From SVFI01 sp045588655 (GTDB lineage Bacteria; Bacillota; Clostridia; Lachnospirales; Lachnospiraceae): DNA of 64,000 nucleotides. Of the stretch, positions 54,057-63,669 are shown one piece after another. The stretch lies in contig JAZNEP010000015.1 of assembly GCA_045588655.1 (NCBI GenBank), forward strand, positions 13,967-77,966. The letters run 5' to 3'. The notes under the pieces are model-generated. The model had not been told where the DNA came from. It worked only from the letters and a program-made list of their open reading frames with translations, and ran no database searches. Within the stretch, counting starts at the first letter, position 1. The number at the start of each line of letters is the position of its first letter. Made by a program: the position numbers and the translations under genes.

Positions 54057-54091
54057 AATGTATCAGCTTTTTTTCACTTCACTGATACATT
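54057..54091 (-). terminator. Terminator after recQ
   Basis: A 10-bp perfect inverted repeat, AATGTATCAG with CTGATACATT, is followed on the minus strand by TTTGG and on the plus strand by TTTTTCAC. It lies 28 bases after the recQ stop. Confidence 0.8.
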
Positions 54092-54118
54092 TTTTCACTT
54101 TTTGCGATATTTCTTCTC

Positions 54119-55960
54119 CTATTGTTTTCCAAAATCACAGATAACTGACAGAAAAGCATCTCCATACTTTTGCATTTTATGATTTCCGACACCATTGATT
54201 TCCAGCATCTCTTCCTCTGTTTGCGGCATTTTCTGGCACATCTCCACAAGTGTCCTGTCAGAAAAAATCAAATACGGTGGTACCTTCTCCGCTCTCGCAA
54301 GATCCAAACGCACCTTTCTAAGTCTTTCAAAAACAGAATCCGACTTTTCCATTTGCGAGTGTGCAAATTTTCGCGATTGAATTGTTTTTTTTGTCTGATC
54401 TTTTTTCTTTATTCGCAGCATCAACTGCTCCGTTCCATGAAGGAGATTTTCCACTTTTGGCGCCACCTTTAAAATCGGATATCCCAAAGAGGTTACTACG
54501 ATATATTCCTGTACCTGTAATTGTCTTGAAATCTCTGCAATTCTATCCAGACTTATTCGTTTTAGACATCCGAATGAAACCTTTTGATCCAGCCCTAACT
54601 GTCTTACTTTTGCCGTTAGACTTCCATGTAACATCTCAAGAATAACCTTTTCTCCCAAACGCTCCCCTGTTTCCAATATTCCTTTGATAAACAAGACTGC
54701 CTCCTCGGTCACGTCTATCACTTCCTCCTGATTTAAGCATCCGGAACAGTTTTTGCACCCTCCGGTCATATCCTCTCCAAAGTAATGAAGCATAAACTCT
54801 CTCAAACATCCCTGTGTATAACAATACCAAGTCATTTGTCGCAATTTCTCTCTGTCTGCCGCTTTCACGATTTCCATTTCTGTCTCTGTCAGTTCATCGT
54901 TTTCTCGATCCTGATCTATAAAATACTCATTTGTCATGACATCTTTTTTTCCAAACAGTAAAATACACTCCGCAGGTTCCCCGTCTCTTCCGGCTCTTCC
55001 TGCTTCCTGATAGTAGCTTTCCAGATTCTTTGGCATATTATAGTGAATGACGTAGCGGACATTTGACTTATCAATCCCCATTCCGAATGCATTGGTTGCA
55101 ACCATGACCGGTTTTCGGTCGTACACAAAATCATCCTGATTTTGCCTACGCTCCTCATCATCAAGCCCCGCATGATAACGTGTTACAGGATATCCATCCT
55201 TCAACAACAATTCATGAATTTCCTCTACCCCTTTTCTCGTAGCACAATAAATAATTCCACTCTCATTCTTATGTACCTGCATATATTGTTTTAATGTTGT
55301 TTTTTTATCTTTTGGGATGCTCACCCCAAAATACAGATTCTCTCTATTAAATCCGGTTACAATAATCTTTGGGTTCCTAAGACCTAGTAGCTCTGTTACA
55401 TCTTCCCTTACTTCTTTTGTCGCAGTTGCTGTGAAAGCACTAACAATCGGTCGAATTTTCAGTTTATCAATAAATGTACTGATTTTTAAATATCCCGGTC
55501 TAAAATCCTGTCCCCACTGCGATACGCAATGTGCTTCATCGATACTCACCATGGAAATCGGTGCCTGCATTGCAAACGCCAGAAACTCCGACGTCTCCAG
55601 ACGCTCCGGTGCGACATAGATAATCTTATACTGTCCCCTCGTTGCGTTTGCCAGCGCAAACTTATACTGTCCATAGGTTAGTGAACTATTCAAATATGCT
55701 GCATGGACTCCCATTTCATTCAAAGCCCGCACCTGATCTTTCATAAGTGAAATCAATGGTGATATTACTATGGTAATCCCTTTCATCATAAGTGCAGGAA
55801 CCTGATAACATACGCTTTTTCCGGCTCCCGTAGGCATAATTCCAAACACATCTCTTCCATCTAAAATCGCATCGATGAGTCGTTCCTGCCCCTCTCGAAA
55901 CGTATCATATCCATAATATTTTTTTAAGATTTCTTCCTTAGAACAACTTGAATCTATCAT
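54119..55960 (-). CDS. recQ: ATP-dependent DNA helicase RecQ
   Basis: A 613-residue RecQ helicase, the length of the bacterial enzyme. Helicase motifs are GAGKSVCYQVPAL, SIDEAHCVSQWGQDFR (DEAH) and QEAGRAGRDG. The zinc-binding region has CYTQGCLREF and CKNCSGC. A winged-helix RQC domain and a C-terminal HRDC domain (IFSDRTLVEMCQKMPQTEEEML) follow. The start is chosen at 55960 on the basis of an upstream GAGGAG at 13 bases; an earlier start up to 55981 is possible. It is convergent neither with the spo0A-like gene nor shared in an operon. Confidence 0.93.
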   Translation of the reverse strand: MIDSSCSKEEILKKYYGYDTFREGQERLIDAILDGRDVFGIMPTGAGKSVCYQVPALMMKGITIVISPLISLMKDQVRALNEMGVHAAYLNSSLTYGQYKFALANATRGQYKIIYVAPERLETSEFLAFAMQAPISMVSIDEAHCVSQWGQDFRPGYLKISTFIDKLKIRPIVSAFTATATKEVREDVTELLGLRNPKIIVTGFNRENLYFGVSIPKDKKTTLKQYMQVHKNESGIIYCATRKGVEEIHELLLKDGYPVTRYHAGLDDEERRQNQDDFVYDRKPVMVATNAFGMGIDKSNVRYVIHYNMPKNLESYYQEAGRAGRDGEPAECILLFGKKDVMTNEYFIDQDRENDELTETEMEIVKAADREKLRQMTWYCYTQGCLREFMLHYFGEDMTGGCKNCSGCLNQEEVIDVTEEAVLFIKGILETGERLGEKVILEMLHGSLTAKVRQLGLDQKVSFGCLKRISLDRIAEISRQLQVQEYIVVTSLGYPILKVAPKVENLLHGTEQLMLRIKKKDQTKKTIQSRKFAHSQMEKSDSVFERLRKVRLDLARAEKVPPYLIFSDRTLVEMCQKMPQTEEEMLEINGVGNHKMQKYGDAFLSVICDFGKQ

Positions 55961-56006
55961 TCTGTGACTCTTTCTCCTCATTTTTCGCTTTTTTCGCAAT
56001 TTCAAC

Positions 56007-56035
56007 TTTCCAAAACCGTATTCTCTTACTATAAT
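56007..56035 (+). promoter_or_regulatory. Promoter of the plus-strand YczE gene
   Basis: On the plus strand, TTTCCA (56007-56012) and TATAAT (56030-56035) are separated by 17 bases, 38 bases before the ATG of the YczE gene. The -35 is weak. It is divergent from recQ. Confidence 0.5.
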
Positions 56036-56073
56036 AGGTTTTTAGAAATCAAACAATAAGATTGGAGAATTTT

Positions 56074-56712
56074 ATGAAGACAAGAAAAATATTTATGTCC
56101 CTTTTTGGTGTAATCATCTGTGCAATCAGCGTAGGAATCTTCAAAATTGCAGCCCTTGGCGTAGATCCGTTCCAATCATTGATGAGCGGACTTGATAAAC
56201 TGATTCCGATTCCGTTTGGTACACTTTATGTTATCGTGAATGTACTGCTTCTCTCATTCAGCTTATTGGCCGATCGACATTACATAGGAATCGCAACTTT
56301 CATCAATCTTTTTCTACTGGGCTATATCACGCAGTGGACATATGAGTTTTTACAAACCATCATTGTAGATCCGTCCATGATGATCCGCCTGCTTTGTCTC
56401 TTGATTGCGATTGTGATTATCTGCTTCGGATCTGCTTTATATATGACTGCTGACCTTGGTGTCTCCACTTATGATGCAGTCGCTCTGATTCTCGTAAACA
56501 AATGGCACATCGGTCAATTCAAATATATCCGTATCGTTACGGATGTGATCTGTGTACTTCTCGGTGGTGGATTGTTCCTTCTTGGTGGTGGAAAGATTGC
56601 TGAAATCCCTACCATTATCGGTATCGGAACTATTATTACCGCATTCTTTATGGGACCGTTGATTGAAGTATTCAATCAGAAAGTAGCCATCCCTCTGCTA
56701 AATAAAAAATAG
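56074..56712 (+). CDS. YczE-family membrane protein
   Basis: A 212-residue membrane protein of the YczE/YyaS/YitT-like family with about five membrane spans. It opens with MKTRKIFMSLFGVIICAISVGIF, then has GVDPFQSLMSGLD and the later DLGVSTYDAVALIL, typical repeated motifs of this family. It is the only gene on the plus strand of this window. The ATG at 56074 has GGAGA upstream. Function is not established; family members occur near lipopeptide synthesis genes or transporters in other bacteria. Confidence 0.8.
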   Translation: MKTRKIFMSLFGVIICAISVGIFKIAALGVDPFQSLMSGLDKLIPIPFGTLYVIVNVLLLSFSLLADRHYIGIATFINLFLLGYITQWTYEFLQTIIVDPSMMIRLLCLLIAIVIICFGSALYMTADLGVSTYDAVALILVNKWHIGQFKYIRIVTDVICVLLGGGLFLLGGGKIAEIPTIIGIGTIITAFFMGPLIEVFNQKVAIPLLNKK

Positions 56713-56739
56713 TAAAATTAATAGCAATGCATTAAAAAA

Positions 56740-56768
56740 TTTGCGGATATCGCTTTGATATCCGCAAA
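56740..56768. terminator. Bidirectional terminator between convergent genes
   Basis: A 12-bp perfect inverted repeat, TTTGCGGATATC with GATATCCGCAAA, followed by TACTTTTTTATC on the plus strand and by TTTTTTAATGC on the minus strand. It ends the YczE gene and the lipoprotein gene at 56793. Confidence 0.85.
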
Positions 56769-56792
56769 TACTTTTTTATCTGGCAAATAATG

Positions 56793-57839
56793 CTATTTCA
56801 TCACATCACATTGTACAAATGCTTCTTGAATATCTACATTATTACAGCCTATCAATATATATTTTGCATCTTTGCTATATATAAAATCTGCATTCATTGT
56901 CATTTCTTCCATATGCGCATCCAACACAATTTGATAATACCCGCCTTCCCAACTTGGCTCTTTTATCTCAAGCCTAGATAAATCGGAGGTTTTTGCAATA
57001 TAAAACTCAGAATTGTACCGGATCATATTATTCTGATCCTGTGTTGTTTCCCCATCTTCTTTTAGCTTTATATTCATCTCTGAAAGACATCTCGCAAACT
57101 CTATCACAAACGCTTCATACTCTTCTCCGCTACTTTCTTTTTCGACCAACTGCAGCGGACGATATGGGTCTATTAGCGACGACTTACCGTCTGCATAAAA
57201 TGTATTTATTTCATTTTGCAAATCAAACAAATCGGTCAGCGCCTTTATATCAATCTCATTATTCTCAATCAGGTCCATGAGCGTTCCACCAGGAACATCT
57301 TCATCTGTCACACCCCATATCTCGTTTAAATATGCCGGTGTAACCTCTTGCAGATCTCCACTCTCTTTTAGATATGGCTTGCCACAAATTTTATTTACTT
57401 TGTCTATAAACACTTCGAAATCTTTTGGAAAATCATCATATCCGATTGCATATGCTATTTTTTCTTCGCCTGCTTCATCATAATAACTCAAGCAAACTTC
57501 ATATGCCAAAACAGATGTTTCCTGCTCATCTTCCTCTCCCAGCCCAAGAACATAATCCCGAAGATAACGAAACGTTTCTTCATCCACCTCCGTCCGATCG
57601 ACTGCCTGCTGAAATTCATACAATGTTGTCTTTCCCATACTTTCATTGTTAAATCCAAAATAATAATACGGATATTTGATATGGTAAATCATCTCATCGT
57701 TTTCGATTGCAGAATAGATTTCCAGCTGATAAATCTGATTTCTTGGTTCCTTTTCCAGCCATGTTTCAAACCGGGTGCATCCAGCCAATAAACAAAGTAA
57801 CATGATACACGCAGTAAACATTATTATTTTTCTTTTCAT
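56793..57839 (-). CDS. Lipoprotein of unknown function
   Basis: A 348-residue lipoprotein. The signal peptide ends with LLAGC (Cys at about 21), followed by an acidic, Tyr-rich mature domain. The mature domain has alternate strands and acidic helices with no motif I recognise. The ATG at 57839 has GGGAG eight bases upstream. It lies just after an ABC transporter operon in the same direction with a 50-base gap, so it might be its last member, but no sequence feature links them. Probably anchored on the outer face of the membrane. Confidence 0.65.
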   Translation of the reverse strand: MKRKIIMFTACIMLLCLLAGCTRFETWLEKEPRNQIYQLEIYSAIENDEMIYHIKYPYYYFGFNNESMGKTTLYEFQQAVDRTEVDEETFRYLRDYVLGLGEEDEQETSVLAYEVCLSYYDEAGEEKIAYAIGYDDFPKDFEVFIDKVNKICGKPYLKESGDLQEVTPAYLNEIWGVTDEDVPGGTLMDLIENNEIDIKALTDLFDLQNEINTFYADGKSSLIDPYRPLQLVEKESSGEEYEAFVIEFARCLSEMNIKLKEDGETTQDQNNMIRYNSEFYIAKTSDLSRLEIKEPSWEGGYYQIVLDAHMEEMTMNADFIYSKDAKYILIGCNNVDIQEAFVQCDVMK

Positions 57840-57889
57840 GTACACACTCCCTATGTATGCTTATAGCACATAAAGATTAACACACAATT

Positions 57890-58591
57890 CTATTTCCCTG
57901 CAACAAAAGCTTTTCGATATGCAAGGAAAAAGACGAAAACAACAATCACTGCATTACCTATAAGAATGCCCACATTTTCTCCCGTCATGGAAACATCTGT
58001 AATATCCTGTAGAAGAAGATGAAGCTGTTGTGAATACAGCACTTTTGCATACTTTGCGATGGTTTCATTAAACATGGACAGCATCGGCAAAAATGAGAAT
58101 ATCATCATAACAGGAACTGTCAGCGAAGTAGCGCTCATCTGATTTTTACTGACAACACCAATCGCCGCACCAAGCAAAACGGATATCACATGTCCTATCA
58201 GCATAACTCCAAGAAAACTAAATAATTCCTTTTCTTTATATCCTCCCGCAAGCGCAATAACCAGCGATCCAAACATACATATGGTCAATATATAAATTGC
58301 ATTTCCTAACAGATATTCTGTCGCCTTTACTCCAGAAAGTTGAAGAACACGCAAAGTATTCTTCTCCTTTTCCTCTGCGATGATGGCAGATATACTCACA
58401 AGCGGCGCCATCCCAATATACATAACAGCAAACATATTGGCAAAGAAATGTGCTGGCATTCCCTGTATATCAATCGAGTGTTCCATGATTAGTGTCATGA
58501 CCGGAAACATTACAAACTGTATTAGTATTGCTTTGTTTTTAAAGGTATCTTTGATTTGTTTCCACAACACAGCTCTCATATGATTTTTCAT
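57890..58591 (-). CDS. ABC-2 type transporter permease
   Basis: A 233-residue membrane protein with six spans, the ABC-2 permease pattern. It opens with MRAVLWKQIKDTFKNKAILIQFVMFPVMTLIME and has ISAIIAEEKEKNTLRVLQLSGVKATEYLLG, the cytoplasmic elbow seen in such transporters. Its ATG overlaps the end of the ATPase gene by four bases, so the two subunits are coupled. The substrate is unknown; LytTR-DUF3021-ABC systems often handle bacteriocin or stress responses. Confidence 0.85.
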   Translation of the reverse strand: MKNHMRAVLWKQIKDTFKNKAILIQFVMFPVMTLIMEHSIDIQGMPAHFFANMFAVMYIGMAPLVSISAIIAEEKEKNTLRVLQLSGVKATEYLLGNAIYILTICMFGSLVIALAGGYKEKELFSFLGVMLIGHVISVLLGAAIGVVSKNQMSATSLTVPVMMIFSFLPMLSMFNETIAKYAKVLYSQQLHLLLQDITDVSMTGENVGILIGNAVIVVFVFFLAYRKAFVAGK

Positions 58592-59436
58592 TTATCCAGC
58601 TCCTTTCCTGTTAATTCCATAAACACGGTTTCCAGATCCGGTTCCGTTGAATGAATCGTTTCCAGCACTCCGGCTTTCAAATACTTAGTAATCTTTTCTC
58701 CACTCTCTTCGGATAAAGATAATTCCACTTCTTCTCCATCTGTCAGATATATATGTATTTTTTTCTGATGATTATATCTTCTGCAAATTTCTTTTGGTGC
58801 TCCATATTCCACAATTTTTCCTTCATTCAGTAGCGCAATATGATCACACAATTTCTCTGCCTCCTGCATGTTATGTGTGGTCAGAAAAATAGACGTTCCT
58901 TTTTTCTTTTCTTCCAAAATCCTCTCATGAATGGCTTCAATCGTCATCGGGTCCAGACCGCTGGTCGGTTCATCCAAAAACAATATGTCAGGTTTCCTCA
59001 ATATCGCCCTTGCAAACGACAATCGATTCTTCATTCCTTTGGAAAGCTTCGAAACCGGTGTTTTTCCATCGTTACCTAGTCCGACACTCTCTAAAAGCTC
59101 CATAATTCCATCCGTTTTATTTCCATCCAACATTTGGTAAAACTTCAGATTTTCAAAACAACTCATCCGATCATATAGCCCGACAGAATCCATCATTATT
59201 CCTATTTTTTTATAATCCTCCGCTTTCATCTCAGCGCTATTTTTTGACAGTACCTTACATTCTCCTGTCGTTGGTTTCATCTGCCCTGTCATTATATTGA
59301 TGAGGGTCGTTTTTCCTGCACCTGAAGGACCCAGAAGGCCGAAAATCTCTCCCTCTTTCATCTGTAACTCAACTTCTTTTAACACCTTTTTTTCTCCAAA
59401 AGCTTTGGTTAATCCGCTAATTTGTATCGCATTCAT
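58588..59436 (-). CDS. ABC transporter ATP-binding protein
   Basis: A 282-residue ATPase. Walker A is GPSGAGKTT (residues 34-42), the signature motif is LSKGMKNRL near 138, and Walker B is ILFLDEPTSG near 157. The C-terminal extension of about 60 residues holds a beta domain. It overlaps the permease gene by four bases and follows the DUF3021 gene by one base, so it is in a single operon with it. Confidence 0.92.
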   Translation of the reverse strand: MNAIQISGLTKAFGEKKVLKEVELQMKEGEIFGLLGPSGAGKTTLINIMTGQMKPTTGECKVLSKNSAEMKAEDYKKIGIMMDSVGLYDRMSCFENLKFYQMLDGNKTDGIMELLESVGLGNDGKTPVSKLSKGMKNRLSFARAILRKPDILFLDEPTSGLDPMTIEAIHERILEEKKKGTSIFLTTHNMQEAEKLCDHIALLNEGKIVEYGAPKEICRRYNHQKKIHIYLTDGEEVELSLSEESGEKITKYLKAGVLETIHSTEPDLETVFMELTGKELDK

Positions 59437-59437
59437 T

Positions 59438-59911
59438 TTATATTTCTCCCTCTTTCAACCGTTCCAACATGTTCTGCATTTTTTCATTTTCTTTTCGTTC
59501 TTTTAGTACAGACAAACATACACTGACGATGCTACACAGCAGGAAGGACCCAAAAAACATCGTCCACGCCAGAAAATTATTCACAGGAAACCATCCAAAG
59601 GCCATCGTAAACACTGCAATCATAACAACAATACACACAAACATTGCACTTACTCTTGCAACCAGTTTCCAGTTTTTTATCAGCAGGTCTGAGAAGAACA
59701 ACCAGCGCAATATTGTAATCAATATTGACATCCCAAAATACTGCGCCAAAGTAGCAAGTGAAATCGCCTTATTTGCATATGCAAAAATCGTGGATATTCC
59801 GTCACCTTGTGCACCAAATATCATCACAATCACCATGAGGCAAACTACGGTTACACCAAAAATAAAAAATATCTGTGCAAAAAAATCAAAAATAGTGTTT
59901 TCTCTTTCCAT
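59438..59911 (-). CDS. DUF3021 family membrane protein
   Basis: A 157-residue membrane protein with four spans of the DUF3021 family, the usual partner of a LytTR DNA-binding protein. The ATG at 59911 directly follows the stop of the LytTR gene; an upstream frame reaching 59980 overlaps it and has no support. In known systems the membrane protein senses and inhibits the LytTR regulator. The next gene starts one base after its stop. Confidence 0.85.
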   Translation of the reverse strand: MERENTIFDFFAQIFFIFGVTVVCLMVIVMIFGAQGDGISTIFAYANKAISLATLAQYFGMSILITILRWLFFSDLLIKNWKLVARVSAMFVCIVVMIAVFTMAFGWFPVNNFLAWTMFFGSFLLCSIVSVCLSVLKERKENEKMQNMLERLKEGEI

Positions 59912-59912
59912 C

Positions 59913-60353
59913 CTATAATACCCCCAATCGTTTCTTAATCTCATCTGCATACTGTCTGGACACCATAATCTGTTCTCCATTCATTAAAGTTAGCCTAAGC
60001 TTCCTTGCTACGTCATTTTTTAAGGACTTAATAAATCGAAGATGAACCAAACATGACTTACTCACTCTGAAAAATCCACTCTGACAAAGACGCTCTTCCA
60101 TCTCATATAGCTTAAGCTTTGACTCATATACGTCGTCTGCTGTATACACAAAAGTTTTTCGTTCCACCGCTTCTATGTACGCAATCTTTGCCACATCGAG
60201 CAAATAGTTTTCCTCGCCCTTTGCGACCATCATCTGCTGATCCAGCATCCGAAGTGTCGCTATCATTTTTTCAATCTCCGGAGTCAATGTATTGCATGTA
60301 ATCGCAATTTCTGTTTCTTTTGTATTTTCATTTATCTGTATTGTTATCTTCAC
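59913..60353 (-). CDS. LytTR-domain transcription regulator
   Basis: A 146-residue DNA-binding protein with a C-terminal LytTR domain (MEERLCQSGFFRVSKSCLVHLRFIKSLK) and an N-terminal region that does not contain a receiver. It is therefore not a response regulator. The start is a GTG at 60353 with GGGAGG seven bases upstream. It is followed directly by the DUF3021 gene and the ABC genes, so it most likely controls them. Two direct repeats 21 bp apart lie upstream and overlap the promoter. Confidence 0.88.
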   Translation of the reverse strand: MKITIQINENTKETEIAITCNTLTPEIEKMIATLRMLDQQMMVAKGEENYLLDVAKIAYIEAVERKTFVYTADDVYESKLKLYEMEERLCQSGFFRVSKSCLVHLRFIKSLKNDVARKLRLTLMNGEQIMVSRQYADEIKKRLGVL

Positions 60354-60390
60354 TTTGTTCCCTCCCTTTGCCTTACGCTAACATATTAAT

Positions 60391-60445
60391 ATTTTATCTG
60401 CAACTGTTGTTAACGCAAGTTGCCATGCATGACACATAAGTTGCC
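60391..60445 (-). promoter_or_regulatory. Promoter and candidate LytTR-binding repeats
   Basis: On the minus strand, TTGCGT (60413-60418) and TAAAAT (60391-60396) are separated by 16 bases. Two copies of AAGTTGCC on the plus strand, at 60417-60424 and 60438-60445, are exactly 21 bp apart, two helical turns, the spacing of LytTR dimer sites. The nearer copy overlaps the -35. This suggests control of this operon by its own LytTR protein. Confidence 0.65.
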
Positions 60446-60462
60446 TCTTACCAATCAAAAAA

Positions 60463-60487
60463 AGCCACCTGCAATTTGCAGATGGCT
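60463..60487 (-). terminator. Terminator after the MATE gene
   Basis: A 12-base inverted repeat with one internal mismatch, AGCCACCTGCAA with TTGCAGATGGCT, is followed on the minus strand by TTTTTTG. It lies 57 bases after the MATE stop and upstream of the LytTR promoter region. Confidence 0.85.
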
Positions 60488-60543
60488 TCGCTATCAAATA
60501 TAATATGATAAAACGTTCCCAACATTGGTTCATCATGGATAGC

Positions 60544-61929
60544 TTACGCCAATGATTTTTTCCACTTACCGATTTTATAAAATATCACGGTCAATAACGC
60601 ACCGAGAATCCATGATGTCAAAAGCGACACCTGAATACATTCACTCCGACCGGTCGGAAGGGCCGGTGTTCTTGTCATCCAAGAAATTCCGTAAGCAACC
60701 GGTATACGAATGAGCACTGAGGTTAAAAGCGAAATCCACATAGGAGTCAGTGTATCGCCAGCGCCTCGCATAACACCCGATAAGCTCTGCGTTACCGCCA
60801 TTGCAATATATCCGACTGCCAGAATACACATCATATAATAACTCATATCTACCAGTTCCTGTGTATCTGTAAAGATACCCATGAGCGGCTTACCAAATAT
60901 TAAAATAATTCCTGTAATCACAGCAGAACATCCAACTGCCATCATCGTTCCCTGTTTTGCGCCCTGCATTACACGATCCGTTTTTCTGGCTCCAACATTT
61001 TGTCCTGAATATGTAGTCATCGCCGTACCAAACGAAAAGTTTGGCATCATGGCAAATCCGTCTACACGCATTACAATCACGTTTGCAGCAATAAACAATT
61101 CACCAAAGCTATTGGTTAACGACTGTACAATAATCATTGCGGAAGAAAAAATAGCCTGTGTCATTCCGGACGGTAATCCAAGTCGCACTATTTGCTTCAC
61201 ATGCGACTTAGACATTTTTAACTCTTTCTTTCCAAGATCAAACGTCTCTTTCATGCGCATCAGTTTTCTTACACACATAATAGAAGAAATCGCCTGTGCA
61301 ATTACCGTTGCAAGAGACACACCTGCAACACCCATATGTAATGTTGCTACAAAAAAGATATCCAATACAATATTCAGTACGGTTGCAACCAACAAGTATA
61401 GCAATGCTGAAAATGAATCACCCATTCCACGAAGCACACCACTTAGGATATTGTAATAAGCCATTCCCGCGATACCCACCATCATAATTACAAGGTAATA
61501 GGTACAATCTTTCATCAATGACTCCGGTGTATCCAAAAGCCTTAATAATGGCTGTACCACAGGCGGCGCCGCAATCATCAAAAACACTGAAACCAGACCC
61601 GTAAGCGTAATACAGGTTCCGATTGTCTTTGAAAGGTCTTCTCTCTCTTTTGCTCCAAAATACTGAGCCACCATAATACCCACACCTGCAGAAATACCAA
61701 TAAACAGTACCAGAAGCAAATTTAATATTGGACCTGCACTTCCTACTGCTGCGAGTGCGTTATCACCGATATAATGTCCTACTACAATGCTGTCAACTGT
61801 GCTATACAGCTGCTGGGCAATATTTCCGATTACCATAGGAATAGAAAATAATGCAATACTCTTCCACGGTTTTCCAACTGTCATATCTGTCGGCGCAAAT
61901 AATTTTTTCAATTGCTTTAATATATTCAT
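60544..61929 (-). CDS. MATE-family efflux transporter
   Basis: A 461-residue MATE exporter with about 12 spans in two halves. It starts with MNILKQLKKLF and has the QQLYSTVDSIVVGHYIGDNALAAVG segment typical of the NorM/DinF-like group, with a second half copy around SGVMRGAGDTLTPMW. The ATG at 61929 has GGGAAG upstream. It differs in sequence from the MATE near trkA. No regulator lies nearby, and the substrate cannot be assigned. Confidence 0.9.
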   Translation of the reverse strand: MNILKQLKKLFAPTDMTVGKPWKSIALFSIPMVIGNIAQQLYSTVDSIVVGHYIGDNALAAVGSAGPILNLLLVLFIGISAGVGIMVAQYFGAKEREDLSKTIGTCITLTGLVSVFLMIAAPPVVQPLLRLLDTPESLMKDCTYYLVIMMVGIAGMAYYNILSGVLRGMGDSFSALLYLLVATVLNIVLDIFFVATLHMGVAGVSLATVIAQAISSIMCVRKLMRMKETFDLGKKELKMSKSHVKQIVRLGLPSGMTQAIFSSAMIIVQSLTNSFGELFIAANVIVMRVDGFAMMPNFSFGTAMTTYSGQNVGARKTDRVMQGAKQGTMMAVGCSAVITGIILIFGKPLMGIFTDTQELVDMSYYMMCILAVGYIAMAVTQSLSGVMRGAGDTLTPMWISLLTSVLIRIPVAYGISWMTRTPALPTGRSECIQVSLLTSWILGALLTVIFYKIGKWKKSLA

Positions 61930-62008
61930 GAAAATAACTTCCCTTCTTGTTGCATTACGCACGAAAGTTATTCTATCACTAAATTTCTCATTTGAACAGA
62001 TATAACTT

Positions 62009-63616
62009 TTACAGCATTTTTTTTAAAACACGGCGCACTGCTCCTTTTTCCTGAATCATTTCGGCAAAAAGTGCTTCTATTTTTTCATTCATACCATTTT
62101 CACATAAATCGGTTCCGAAAATCGCCTTATTTTTCAAAATCTCTCTCACATTTGTCATATCCGGATTTTCATCCCCTAAGCGAATTTGTTTCAGTTTTTC
62201 CTGCAATTCCGAAAGCATAGGATCCGAACTTAATTCCATCTCTTCCCATGCGTCATTTAATCCAAGCAAATAACGCAACCATCCGGCAATTACCAAAGGT
62301 ATCATTTTCAGGTGTTTCTGTTCTCCTTTTGCTTCATATGCCTTGATTGTTTCACCGAAACGAATCGGTATTTTCTGGCTGGTATCTGTCGCGATACGCT
62401 GTGGCATATCCGGAAGAAAAGGATTTGGAAGTCTTTCTTCAAGCACTTCTTTTAAGAAAGCCTTCGGATCAATAATCCCCGGATGCGTCACAACCGGAAT
62501 TCCTTCGTTATATCCAAGCTGTTTCACCATTGCATTTAAGTCCGCATCCTGCATTTCGTCTGCTATCTTATGAAATCCAAGCAGACATCCAAACACAGCC
62601 AATGCTGTATGCAGAGGATTTAGACAAGTCGTCACTTTCATGCGTTCTGTCTTATCCACCGTCTCTCTGTCTGTAAAATACACGCCTGCTTTTTCCAGCT
62701 GTGGTCTTCCGGCCGGAAAACAATCTTCAATTACAAGATACTGTGGCATCTCCGCATTTACAAACGGAGCAATAAATGTATTCTTTTTGGTTGTAATTGC
62801 CCTCATCTCTTCAATTCCATCTGTCTCCAGACATTTTGCAATCTGTTCGTCCGGTCTCGGTGTAATCTTATCAATCATACTCCAAGGGAATGAAACTTTG
62901 TCTGCATCTTCTAAATACTCTATAAAGGACTCTGTCACAAAACCGTTTTGTTGCCAGTTCTTTGCAATGAGCATCACCGCCTGTTTAAGCTTATCCCCAT
63001 TATGACTGCAATTATCCATACTTACAACCGCGATTGGCGATGCACCATTTTGAAATCTTTCCCATAAAAGTGCTGTCAAAATACTCATCATATGTTTTGC
63101 GCCATCCGGTCCATTTTCAATATCCGCTACCACTACCGGTAGCAGTGCGCCGTTAAAATCATGAAGCCCATAACCTTTTTCTGTGATGGTAAAGGAAACC
63201 ATCTGTAGCGAAGGTTTTCTAAAAATCTCACATAGTCTTGCACCATCTTCTACTGACTCACTTCCTGATTTGAGTGCTTGCGCGATACTGGCTATCACCT
63301 TTCTTTCGTGCTTTCCATCAGCTCTAAGCCCTACATAAAGCGTCATATTATCATATGGTTTGTATATGCGATCAATCATTTCACCGTCAAAACAGTCTGC
63401 TGCAATAATACCTGTCTCTTCTACACCGCTTTCCAGCACCACCTGTGCCAATTGTGCAATGTATCCTCGAAAAATATTTCCGGCGCCAAAATGCAACCAT
63501 TTTGGATTTTCTTTTGTGGCATCCCACACTCTTTGCAAATCAAACTGCGGAAGCTCCACATTTGCCTGCTCCCACGCCTCTTTCTCATTCTGCAAACTAT
63601 TCAGCGTTAATTTCAT
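62009..63616 (-). CDS. uxuB: Mannitol dehydrogenase-family protein, probable fructuronate reductase
   Basis: A 535-residue polyol/hexuronate dehydrogenase of the mannitol dehydrogenase superfamily. The NAD-binding loop FGAGNIFRGYI lies near residue 45. The C-terminal domain includes the KVTTCLNPLHTALAVFGCLLGF segment around the catalytic lysine region. Next to a 2-keto-3-deoxygluconate kinase, it most likely reduces fructuronate to mannonate in glucuronate catabolism; a mannitol or tagaturonate specificity cannot be excluded. The ATG at 63616 has AAGGA six bases upstream. Confidence 0.8.
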   Translation of the reverse strand: MKLTLNSLQNEKEAWEQANVELPQFDLQRVWDATKENPKWLHFGAGNIFRGYIAQLAQVVLESGVEETGIIAADCFDGEMIDRIYKPYDNMTLYVGLRADGKHERKVIASIAQALKSGSESVEDGARLCEIFRKPSLQMVSFTITEKGYGLHDFNGALLPVVVADIENGPDGAKHMMSILTALLWERFQNGASPIAVVSMDNCSHNGDKLKQAVMLIAKNWQQNGFVTESFIEYLEDADKVSFPWSMIDKITPRPDEQIAKCLETDGIEEMRAITTKKNTFIAPFVNAEMPQYLVIEDCFPAGRPQLEKAGVYFTDRETVDKTERMKVTTCLNPLHTALAVFGCLLGFHKIADEMQDADLNAMVKQLGYNEGIPVVTHPGIIDPKAFLKEVLEERLPNPFLPDMPQRIATDTSQKIPIRFGETIKAYEAKGEQKHLKMIPLVIAGWLRYLLGLNDAWEEMELSSDPMLSELQEKLKQIRLGDENPDMTNVREILKNKAIFGTDLCENGMNEKIEALFAEMIQEKGAVRRVLKKML

Positions 63617-63669
63617 CTTATTTCCTTCTTTCAATTTGTGTTTTCATCTTTCTTTTGAGGTCTATATTT

